Source: Ancistrus triradiatus
Lineage: Eukaryota; Chordata; Actinopteri; Siluriformes; Loricariidae
DNA length: 64,000 nt
NCBI GenBank assembly: GCA_025084515.1
Contig: JAJAGP010000339.1
Location: forward strand, 124,001-188,000
Direction: 5' to 3'
Positions within the stretch are counted from its first letter, which is position 1. Every line of letters begins with the position of its first letter. The notes beneath the pieces are model-generated. The model ran no database searches, had not been told where the DNA came from, and worked only from the letters and a program-made list of their open reading frames with translations. Positions 1 through 12,000 of this stretch are shown here, piece by piece. A program made the position numbers and the translations under genes.

Positions 1-1623
1 TCCCATACTATATAATATTAAGATATTAGGGTGTAATAGGGACAACGTTATGCGGTTTCACAGTGTGGGAAGGTAAGAATGCAATGAATAGGAATGCGTT
101 CACTATTGTCTGTCAGTAAGAGATTGGTTCTTTCCAGGCAGTGTTGTGCCTTTCAGAGATTGTTCCTGCCTACACCAGTCAATCTGACATGTTGCTTCTT
201 GTGTAGTGCACTGAAAGAAGTAGTGCGTGTCTTAGACAGCAATGACAACTTCATTCCTGTAATGATGAATGAATGTAACGCAATAGCCTGGAACGTATAA
301 CCTGGAATGTGTAAAAATATGCTGCAGGTCCATGTAAATGAAACATTTATTTACTCAGAATGCTAATGTTGGAAAGTGGCCAGAAATACGTCACTGTAAA
401 ATTTAATGTTAAGTCAAGAGTCTTGACTGCATAGGGCTCACATGTAAGGTCTGATACAAGATCTATTTGAAGCAGCAGTCATACAAGTTGATGTAATTAA
501 AATGATTGTTTTATTGTAGTATGATGCCATATATACAGCGTGTAACTGGCAACTGGATACTGTAGTGACAGTCACCGACAGGTGTCAAAAGTGGGTGTGG
601 CATTCTTGGTGGCTCCCAGCATGCATGGCAGGTCCAGTGGCCTTATTTTATGACACGTCCATAGGTATAGGTTAGTTTCTTATAGCTTAAGTCTATGTAT
701 AGTATTTCCATCTACCAGAAAGGAGAGCTTAGTTAAGTTGAGGCCTCTCCTTTCCCCAAGCTCTCTTTCTAAGGGAGGAGACAGTAAAGGGGAACAGGCA
801 GGACTCATAAAGGACAACAAGACACATGGACAATGCTCAAAACTACAATGCCAACATAAATGAACAAAGAACCAAACACTGTTAATACACAGGGATACAG
901 CAAAACCAAACAAACAATAGAAACAGGACCTGACAGAGCTAACACAACAAACAATACTAACAGAAACAGAAACACATGGAGGGGCTAAACAGAAAGACAA
1001 GCCTACTATAGATACATGGGGTCTAATACGAGCAAACCAGGACAGAGGGCTACCAGCTAACTCTAACGCTAACAGACAAAGAGCAAACAGATAGTGTTAT
1101 ACTAACAGTGTTAATGCTAACAACCAGTGCTATACAAACAGACAGTGCTTACTACAAACGTGTAGATACATAGAGGCACACAGCTAACACTAGAACACTG
1201 AACAGAGCTACAAAGAATGACACTACAGAATGACATCAATCATGGAGCATGCTAGACACAAGAGCTAAGAAACAGGGGGGAGCGAAAAACCAAACGCAGT
1301 AGTCAGAAGACGTAGGGTGAGTGGAGATGATGCCAGACAAGGGAGGCACATCAGAGTGAGGACTTAAATGGGTGATGCACAGCAGGCTGTAATTGATCAG
1401 CTGACTGTGGGAGCCAAAAAGGGTCAGAGGAGGGTGATGCAGGGTGATGCAGCTAAAAAGTACGTCGCTGTTACGATTTTATTAAACCTTCATAATGAGC
1501 AAGATTCCCGGTGGTCCTGTGTCTTCTATGACACTAAGATTAGTTACATTTTAATTGTGATGCACTGTGTTTTTGTGTGCAATAAAATCTTACCAAAAAA
1601 ACAACTTATTTTCTTATTAACAG
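1..1623. other. arhgap21 intron, upstream of first visible exon
   Basis: I recognise no exon here. The first 700 bases are AT-rich unique-looking sequence. About 790-1360 is markedly poor in T on the + strand and built of loosely repeated A/C-rich words such as gctaacac and aacagac. This asymmetry may come from an old retroelement, but I could not assign a family. The sequence just before 1624 is T-rich and ends aacag, a usable splice acceptor for the PH exon. Confidence 0.5.
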
Positions 1624-1920
1624 CGTGTAGGAGGCAGCGTGCGATCTTGGAAGCAGATGTTCACTGTGCTTCGTGGCCACACCCTATATCTATATAAAGA
1701 CAGAAAGGAGGGACAAAGCCCAAACTCGCAGACAGAGGAGGAGCCTCTGCCAATCAGCATCAAGGCTTGTCTGATTGACATCTCCTACAGCGACACAAAG
1801 CGGAAGAACGTGCTACGACTCACCACATCTGACTGTGACTACCTGTTCCAGGCTGAGGACCGGGAGGAAATGCTTGCTTGGATTCAAGCCATTCAGGAGA
1901 ACAGCAACCTGGATGAAGAG
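1624..1920 (+). CDS. arhgap21: arhgap21 exon: PH domain
   Basis: Ninety-nine codons in phase 0. They open with RVGGSVRSWKQMFTVLRG and end QAIQENSNLDEE before gtaag. The pattern is a classic PH fold: SWKQ..TVLRG..LYLYKD for strands 1-2, then RLTTSDCDYLFQAED and the C-terminal helix with its invariant Trp (MLAWIQAIQ). In ARHGAP21 this domain, with the following helix, binds ARF1/ARF6 and recruits the protein to membranes. No frame breaks. Confidence 0.95.
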
Positions 1921-3809
1921 GTAAGAAAACATCAAAAGATGTAGCCACTAATGAGCAACTGAATTAAGTCATTTCTCTACTAATACAAATATGTCTCCAC
2001 AAAAGAACAGAAATAACAGAGAAAACTCAGGCTTATTTATTTATATATATATATATATATATGTATACATATATATATAGAGAGATAGATATATATAGAT
2101 GATATATATATATATATATATATAGATCTAAAGAAGCCTGAGTTTTCTCTGTTAGGATGATATATATGATATATATAGATTATATTATATATATGTGTGT
2201 AGATATATATCTCTGAATATATATATGAGAGATGTATATATGTATGTATATCTTATATGTATAGAGATGTAGGGTATGTATAGGGATATATAGGTATAGA
2301 TGTATGGATGTCTGTATCTATATATCATATCTATATAGCGAGTCAGATATCTATAGTATATATCTCCTAGACATATATATATATCATATATATATATCTA
2401 TATATATATATATATATATCTCCTAGCATATATATAATTAATTATATATATATATATTATATATCTCTATATATATATATATATATATAAATGAGCCTGA
2501 GTTTTCTCTGTTATTTCTTGAATTAGTGAACTGTTTACATTGGGAGATGGACGACAAAAAAAAAAATTATATTATATATATAATTTTTTTTTTGTCGTCC
2601 ATCTCCCAATGTAAACAGTTCACTAATTCACTCAGTCACTTTCCATACCCACTTAATTCAGTTCAGGTTCATGGGGGGCCAGGGCCTAACGAGAAGAAGA
2701 CGACACAAGGTCGGAACCTAGCCTAGACAGGAAAAAAGTCCATCACAGGGCACATGTTCATAGACACACATTCACTTCCACACACTTGGACAATTCAGAG
2801 ATGCCAGCTGACCTAGCAGATGTCTTTAGACGTGGGAAGAAACCAGAGTAGCCAGTCTCTGGAGCTGTGAATGCTAACCACTCTGCAGCTCAGGTAAAAA
2901 GTAGGAAAATGTAAATGTCACCACCATGCTCAGGTTGTCCATGAATTATATCATAATAAAATAGACCATAAATGACTAGTAGTGATCAGATGTTCTTAAT
3001 TTTGGATTAAATCATCTCTGCCTTTTGTGTCAGAGGAATTGTGGAGTTAGACACATATTTGCATCTTCGTATGTAAAGGATCAACTATTAATAGAATAAA
3101 AATTAAAAAAAGCTCATTTTCATCCATAACATTGTTTATCAGGTAAAATCAGCAATATTTTGTTAGGTACAGCTCTGTTTCTGGTTTTCAGTCTACTCCT
3201 TGGGGTGCTTCCTTTTGTGGTGCTTAACAGCTTTGTTCTGTTTCCACCAGACATTCCAATCATGTCTTTGCGTATGTGGGAAACAACTGTTGTTTGCGTC
3301 ATGTCTGTTGTGGAAAAATTGAAAACAGTTCCTTATAACTGATGATTAAGCTCCTGCATTTTTCTATGTTGCCAAATAAAGAATTTCTAAGGATTGCTTT
3401 ACTTTGGGCTGTTATATGTCTGTCAAACCTGAGCTGGACTTGGCGAATAAAGTAGCATCTTGCATCTGGGATGTCATTTCGAAATGTAAAGAGTTTGCTG
3501 CACGTTTTCAGTGCAGTTAATAAAATGTATTCAGTATGACAATTTTTACAATATTTTTATTTAGTTTATTTAACGTCACTCTTCAGCATCAAAGGCCATT
3601 CAGCATTCAAGACCATATATATATACACACACACATATATACTATTTTAATGTAGTCAGTGTGGGCATGGGGTGGCAATGCAAACTCCACCCAGAAAGGA
3701 CCCAGATTGCTCCATCCTGGGATCGAACCAGGACCCTGTTGCTGTGAGGCGACTGCACTACGCACTGAGCCACCCTGCCGCCTCGTCTCTCTCTCTCTCT
3801 CCTCTCTCT

Positions 3810-3872
<63 letters not shown>

Positions 3873-3892
3873 TTTGCTCTTTCTTTTAAGTG

Positions 3893-3946
<54 letters not shown>

Positions 3947-6900
3947 GGTTGTTACCACTATTTTTTATCTTTAGAATGCACTGATTACGAGTACAGACCT
4001 CATCAACAGAAAAATCAAGGAGTACAACAATCTGATGAGGTAAGGAGTGGGAGCTACCTTCCCTTTACTGAACGTTCACTTTAATGCTTATTCAGATTAA
4101 ATATACTGACATATTTTCTGTGGGGTGTGTGTTTTCCAGTCCGTCCAGCTGTAAGACTGAGGCATCTCCGAGATCCTCTCGTCAGTCTCTGAGTATCAGA
4201 CACACTCTGTTGGGGGGCAAAGGGGAGAACAAAACACTGATTTCTTACTCACCCAACAAGGATCAGGAAAGGAAATTTATGCACAAAGGTAAAATGACCA
4301 AGATCTATCACACTTCTGTACCAGTCAAAACCCCTGGATGTTGCAATTTGAGTAACATAATTACATCCAAATAAGGATTACCTCGGTTCCTCTGTAAGTG
4401 GTACCTCGGTTCTCGTTGTTAATTCGCGCCAGAAGGCTTGTTGAGAACTGAAAACGATGAGTACCAAGCAAATGTTTCCCATAAGGAAGTTGAAGTCCGT
4501 TCCAGAGCCCCAGGAAATCTGCACTGACTAAAGCATTATATGCATTAATGAAGTTGTATTATTCAGGTGCTCCCTTATTTATGAGGGAAATATGTTCTGA
4601 CAAATCCAGCATAAGTTAAATGTAATATGAACCAAGGAGTTTAATGAGTATTTGATAGAGTGGTCTATACTGTATAATAGTGGAGCCTATGATATAGTGG
4701 TCCTTGCAAAGTTGTTTATTCTCATCAGGCTGGAAAAGGTTACAAAACCATCTCTAAAGAGTTTGGGCTCCACCAATCCAGTCAGACAGATTGTGTACAA
4801 ATGGAGGAAATTCAAAACCATTGTTACCCAGGAGTGGTCAACCAACAAAGATCACTCCAAGAGCAAGGCGTGTAACAGTTGGTGAGGTCATAAAGGACCC
4901 CCAGGGTAACTATCAGAAGAACACTGAACAACAATGGTGTGCATGGCAGGGTTGCAAGGAGAAAGAAACTGCTTTCCAAAAAGAACATTGCTGGTCATTT
5001 GCAGTTTGGAGGAGGGAGAGGGGGAGAGGATCACGCCAGATACTGAAAGCAAAGGTTCACGTACTATTGCCACTCAGTAATATACATTATTGGATCATTT
5101 TCCTCAATAAATAAATGACCAAGTATAATATTTTTGTCTCATTTGTTTAACTGGGTTCTCTTTATCTACTTTTAGGATTTTTTGAAAATCTGATGATGTT
5201 TTAGGTCATATTTATGCAGAGATATAGAAAATTCTAAAGGGTTCACAAACTTTCAAGCACAACCGTAAGTAATGATGAGTAAGTTAATGTTTAAAACACT
5301 TATAAAGTATGATTTGTATTAACAATACAGTACTGTAGATGGAAAAATAAAGAAAATCATGGAGATCCTCACTGAGCAATAGCTATTGATCTGTATCACT
5401 AAATCACTGCGTACTGAATCGTGAAGTTTTCGGCTGAAACGAGTCACACGGCTCGACTCATACAAGTTTAAACAAGTGCAGCAAGTACCGAGCAAACGGC
5501 GAGAGCCAAGAGAAATTATTCCTGGTCAAAATGCATCGAGAACTGAATTTGATGAGTTCTGAGGTGGTTGAGAACTGAGGTACCACTGTATTCACTTAAA
5601 AATGCAGAGCCGTTCTAATTTTTCTTGTACTTTTTCTGCCGCATAATTCATGTATTCTATTTTCGTGATGTTGTTCAGATGAATCAAGTCCTTCAAAGGA
5701 TAAGGGACCATGGACTAAGGGAATTCCAGGCCTGGTGAGGAAGTCGTTTGAGAGGAAGGCAGCTCCTGGAGTTATGTTTGGTGTGAGACTGGATGACTGT
5801 CCTCCCGCTCACACTAACAGAGTAAGACCATAAATTATTGTGTTACTCATTATCACATGTTTCATCATCTCCACAAGGACAGAAATATCTCACATTTTTA
5901 ATTTGTAGGGACATTTAGCTGGTCCTCGTAAGTAAATTTGCAACTAAGGTTAGGTTTTCTTAGCTACAGTAACAATATGTCAATGTAAAGTCCCAACAGT
6001 GATAGAAGAGTGTGTGTGTGCGTGTGTGTGTCTGTCTAGTTTGTACCCCTAATCGTGGAGGTGTGCTGTAAGCTGGTGGAGGAGAGGGGCCTAGAATACA
6101 CAGGAATTTACAGAGTTCCAGGAAACAATGCCGCCATCTCCAGCATGCAAGAGGAACTGAACAGAGGAGTGGGAGGGATCAATACTCATGAAGATGTGAG
6201 TCTCACAGTACTTGTTACTGCAAATAGCCTATACCTAAGACTAAGTATAACATGTCATCTGTCTACCTCTGCTGTGTCAACGCTAGCATTCAGTCATGCC
6301 TTTGACTTTATATATTTACTAAATGTCATCTATTGTAAGTAACCTAGTAACTGTGGTAACCTAGCGGTTAAGGTACTGGACTATGGACCAAAGGGTCCAG
6401 GGTTCAAATCCCATATCTGCCAAGCTGCCACTGTTGGGTCCTTGAGCAAGGTCCCTAACCCACAATTGCTTGGATTAGGTACAACTCCTTGTTTATACAC
6501 TCATTGTCCATTTTTATAAGTTTAACTTACCATATAGGTGCACTTTGTAGTTCTAAAATTATAGACTGTAGTCCATCTGTTTCTCTACATACTCCCTTTT
6601 CTCTGTTCTATAATGATCAGGACCACCACAGATCTGGTACTATTTGGGTGGTGGATTCTAAAATACTTATATCATGTATCAACTGTGTACTTTATGCACT
6701 TTTGTGTGTGATGTCATTATTTGTATAATGTTGTATTTGCCTGAATTGCATAATTTACTGCATAATGAGAGTTGTTATATACAGTGCCTTGCAAAAGTAT
6801 TCGGCCCCCTTGAATTTTTCAACCTTTTGCCACATTTCAGGCTTTAAACATAAAGATATGAAATTGTAATTTTTTGTAAAGAATCAACAACAAGTGGGAC

Positions 6901-9025
6901 ACAATCGTGAAGTGGAGCGAAATTTATTGGATATTTTACATTTTTTTTAGAAATAAAACATGGAAAAAGTTGGGGAGTGCAAAAATTATTCGGCCCCCCT
7001 TGCGTGTTAATACGTTGTAGCGGCATTTTTGCCCTGCGAGTACAGCTGCAAGTCGCTTGGGGATGTCTTGTCGTTTTGCACATCGAGAAGACGAAACTTT
7101 TTGCCCATTCTTCTTTGCAAAACAGACTGGAAGCTCAGTGAGGTTGGATGGGAGCGTTTGTGAACAGCAGTTTTCAGCTCTTTCCGCAGATTCTCGATTG
7201 GATTCAGGTCTGGACTTTGACTTGGCCATTCTAACACCTGGATACGTTTATTTGTGAACCATTCCATTGTAGATTTTGCTTTATGTTTTGGATCATTGTC
7301 TTGTTGGAAGATAAATCTCCATCCCAGTCTCAGGTCTTTTGCAGACTCCAACACGTTTTCTTCCAGAATGGTCCTGTATTTGGCTCCATCCATCTTCCCA
7401 TCAATTTTAACCATCTTCCCTGTCCCTGCTGAAGCAAAGCAGGCCCAAACCATGATGCTGCCACCACCATGTTTGACAGTGGGGATGGTGTGTTCAGGGT
7501 GATGAGCTGTGTTGCTTTTACGCCAAACATAACGTTTTGCATTGCAGCCAAAATGTTCGTCTGATCAGAGCACCTTCTCCCACATGTTTGGTGTGTCTTC
7601 CAGGTGACTTGTGGCAAACGTTTTATGGATATCTTTGAGAAATGGCATTCTTCTTGCCACTCTTCCATAAAGGCCAGATTTGTGCAGTGTACGACTGATT
7701 GTTGTCCTATGGACAGTCTCCCACCTCAGCTGTAGATCTCTGCAGTTCATCCAGAGTGATCATGGGCCTCTTGGCTGCATCTCTGATCAGTATTCTCCTT
7801 GTTTGAGCTGAAAGTTTAGAGGGACGGCCGGGTCTTGGTAGATTTGCAATGGGCTGATACTCCTTCCATTTCAATATGATCGCTTGCACAGTGCTCCTTG
7901 AGATGTTTAAAGCTTGGGAAATCTTTTTGTATCCAAATTCGGCTTTAAACTTCACCACAACAGTATCTCGGACCTGCCTGGTGTATTCCTTGGTCTTCAT
8001 GATGCTCTCTGCGCTTTAAACAGAACTCTGAGACTATCCCAGAGCCTGTACATTTATACGGAGACTTGATTACACACAGGTGGATTCTGTTTATCATCAT
8101 CAGTCATTTAGGTCAACATTGGATCATTCAGAGATCCTCACTGAACTTCTGGAGTGAGTTTGCTGCACTGCAAGTAAAGGGGCCGAATAATTTTGCACGC
8201 CCCACTTTTCAGTTTTTTATTTCTAGAAAAAGTTTAAAATATCCAATACATTTCGTTCCACTTCACATTTGTGTCCCACTTGTTGTTGATTCTTAACAAA
8301 AACTTACAATTTCATATCTTTATGTTGAAGCTTGGAAATGGGCAAAAGGTTTGAAAGTCAAGGGGGCTGAATACTTTTGCAGGCCTCTAAAATAATGAGA
8401 TAAGAGAATGCCTCATATTATAGGAACAGAAACTATTACATGTCTAATTGTTGAAATAAATAAAATAGTAAACAAAATTATTTTGCATTTGTTATTGTAA
8501 ATACTTAAATGTTAAAAAGTTAATTAATAATGATTATTTTTCATTTTTATAATTTATATTTGTTGCCTATAAATGGTTGAAACAGAATCTTTTCTATCAT
8601 TTAAACTGTCCTAAAATAATAGTTTTGTTATTCAACACAATCAACTTGTGAAGTATATCGGATTGGTGTATCTTAAAAGTAGTTTAAATTGTGTTTGCCA
8701 TTTCCTTTTTATGGCACCCCGTTAAATGCCTTATATTTCATTTGTGAAAAACATTATTGCTTTATTATTATTATTTGTAGTAGTAGTAGTAGTAATACTG
8801 TTGTTGGTGTTGTTATCATTATAATTATTAATATTATATGTATTATATTTATTTATATAAAAATATAAAGCAGCCAATGACTACTTGTACAATTTGCATT
8901 ACTTCACAGAAATGGAAGGACCTGAATGTAATAAGCAGTTTACTGAAATCCTTCTTCCGGAAACTTCCTGAGCCTCTATTCACTAATGGTATGACATCAC
9001 ATAAACACATTCAAACAGTTGGTTT

Positions 9026-9064
<39 letters not shown>

Positions 9065-12000
9065 TTTTTTGTTAGAAACTTTGGGAATATGGGGGGGGGG
9101 GGGTCTGATTATAATAGATGTTGACTTTGAATTGGGCCATGGTTTAGGGTAATATTGAACTAATTAAGCACATACTTGATCATTTACCATATTATATTAG
9201 TCATAGACTCATTAGTCACATTAATGAAACAGATATTTCCAAGTGTTTATACAGTCCTTTACTAAATCAGGGCATTCATGTCTGTCATCGGCTAGTCAGT
9301 TCAAACCCTCTTCAGATGTGTTTGGCTGAGTGTGCTCATTTCATAATGTGTGTGTGTCCTCTGTAGAGAAATATGCAGACTTCATTGAAGCTAACAGAAC
9401 AGAGGATCCAGTGGCGAGGCTAAAAGTATTGAAGGGGCTGGTGAGTTACACCTGTTCTGTCTTTGCTGAGTAGTTTTGTTTTATTTTGTTATTTCTATTT
9501 TTGTTTTATGATTTTTGCAAATATCATCAACCCCTGCATTTGAAATTATAGCAGTTATCATTGTTATTATTATTATTGGTACTCCAAAGGGGCATCACTG
9601 TTTAATCTTCTTGCTGTTGTGGACTCTGATGCATACTTGTGGCATTTTAGTACTCTACACAAAGTTTGTTCAGCTACACTATGACATTACATGAGAAAAG
9701 AAAAGCTGGTGTTCAGTCATAGTCATTTTTTCTTGACAGCTTCATGAATTGCCAGACCATCACTATGAAACCCTCAAATTCCTCTCTGCACATCTCAAAA
9801 CAGTTGCTGAAACACTTGAAGAAGAACAAGGTATATACTTTTTTAAAATTGCTGTTAACTATAAAAAACCTGTTGTCTAAGGCTTTGTTTATGGTGTTAC
9901 TAAACCCATGGGTCCATGCAGAGGGAGCACGAACCTGGCCATAGTGTGGGCAACATTGTTGCGACATCTGAAGACAACTGGACTCATATGGTACCACACA
10001 TGCCTGCTCAGTTACAAGATCGTGGAGCCTCTATACAAAAATGAAGTTGTTTTCCAAGCCGTACGACAAGATGTTTGTTGTCTGGTAGATACAGGTGTTC
10101 GGTTTAGTTAATTGTACTGATTGAGTTTTTCTTCGCCGTTACGATGGTTCTTTACTGAAGAAGGTGATGATGAAGAACCAGTGGTGAGTTTTCAAACTCT
10201 GCACTCCAGCCTTGTTCAAATATTATTACTCGTTCTAATATTTGTCTGTCTGTTAGTCTTTGCATTTTTGTCCATCCATTTAAAAATGTGAAAAGTAACT
10301 ATACAGTATAGACACAGATGCAGGTAGATATGTAGGTAAGTAGGTTAACTGATCACCTGACTCACGTTTGTAACTCTTTGCTCCGTAGACGGTGGTGCAG
10401 ACAGAGAGTGCAGTGGAGACTCAGCCTGTTCCCAACATCAACCACCTGCTGACCAACATTGGCCGCACTGGCACCTCTGCAGGCGAAGTATCAGGTAAAG
10501 TGTAACATGAGATTGAAGCTTTTCAAGGGGCTGGGTTATGATGTTTCACTAAGTGTGAAGAGTGACAGATGTGTGTAATTAAGAAATGCTGCATTGTATG
10601 GAAGAAAATGATTTCCCACATTGTGTTTATTGCTGCAGTATGTAAGTTTGGGAGATTTGAAGACATCTTTGCTAAAGAAAAATAATGTTCTATAAGTAAA
10701 GCTATAAGTACAATTCTACATACATTTTAGAAACATAAATAGTTGACAGGATTGTACGCAAAGCAACTGTGAAGCCACTTGGCCAAGTACTTGACACATT
10801 ACACATTTACACTATGTGTAACATAAGCTTGTGCATTTTTATTTACCGCCTACTTAAGGTTAGCTTAGCAGTTTTATATGTAAAAATTTAGCAAGCTTTT
10901 GTTATATTTGCTACACTTGCTAAATACGAATGATATTAAAATGTACAGGCGAAAATAAACAGTGGCCCAAACACTGTCCCCCTGGGGGACAACCATACTT
11001 CAGTTTTGCAAGATAGAAACACTCATGTGCTTGCTGTGGACTGGCGGCCTGTACCAGTGGGTGCTTGATGAAGTTTTGGACAACCCTTTAGAATTTTATA
11101 TAGTTCTGCATAAAATATGACCAACACGTCATCGGATTTTCACCCATAAGTCCTAAAAAGAACCCAGTTAGTTAAACAACATGAGACAAAAAATATTATA
11201 CTTGTCATTTATTTATTGAGGCAAATGATCCAAGATTACATATTAGTGAGTGGCCAAAAGTATGAAGAACCTCTAGGATTAGCAGTTAATTTAAGGTGAA
11301 ATTAGCGTGAGGTGTTTTCAGTCAATGGTGATGACAATCGCTGTGAGTGGGCCACCCGTTTATTTAAAGAACAGGCATCTATAAAAGTTGCTTTCCAACA
11401 ACCAATGTTTGTGGGGAAGTGGTAACAAAGGAAATGTCTGAGGGACCTTTGGAGAAAAAGAGTTGTTGATGCAGGTGGAAAGATTACAAAACCATCTCTA
11501 AAAGGTTTGACTCCACCAATCCACAGTCAGACAGATTGTGTACAAATGGAGGAAATCAAGACAATCGTTACCCTCCCCAGGAGGGTCACACAAAGATACA
11601 CTCCAAGAGCAAGGCGTGTAATAGTTGGCGAGGTCACAATGGACCCCCAGGGACTTCTAAGCAATGAAGGCCTCTCTACATTGGCTAAGTTAATGTTCAT
11701 GAGTCCACCATCGAAGAGCACGGAACAAACAATGGTGTACATTGCCACGTTGCACGGAGAAAAGCCAATGCTCTCCAAAAGAACAGTGCTGCTCGTTCTT
11801 GCAGTGTGCTAAAAAGATCACGTGGACAAGCCAGAAGGCTACTGGAAGAATATTTTGCAGACGGATGGGCCAAAATATAACTTTTTGGTTTAAAAACAAA
11901 AGTGGTATGTTTGGATAAAGTAAAAACATCTGTGAAAACATGTTGGTGGTAGTATCATGGTTTGGGCCTGTTTTGCTGCATCTGGGCCAGGACGGCTTGC

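Larger units (their letters stand above)
1921..3974 (+). other. arhgap21 intron with AT satellite and palindrome
   Basis: The intron holds a long TA-rich tract, an inverted repeat around it, a near-perfect palindrome, a fish repeat fragment (2660-2900), a reversed SINE-like piece and CT/TA microsatellites. No coding exon seen. Confidence 0.7.

Noticed and set aside
680..1000. 106-codon minus-strand Cys/Ser/Val-rich ORF
   Set aside because: It is the antisense of the T-poor A/C-rich block. A lack of T on + removes minus-strand stop codons and opens the frame by composition.
1368..1697. 109-codon ORF before the PH exon (MGDAQQAVIDQLT start)
   Set aside because: The frame differs from the PH frame and only its end overlaps the PH exon. 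The start segment is not recognised in ARHGAP21 and has internal duplication (gtgatgcaggg twice).
3659..3958. Overlapping ORFs with Ser/Leu and Tyr/Ile runs
   Set aside because: They come from the CT and TA microsatellites on the two strands.
6351..6480. Possible true tRNA gene from box A/box B
   Set aside because: No cloverleaf could be drawn and the unit is repeated with a fixed non-tRNA body; it is a SINE.
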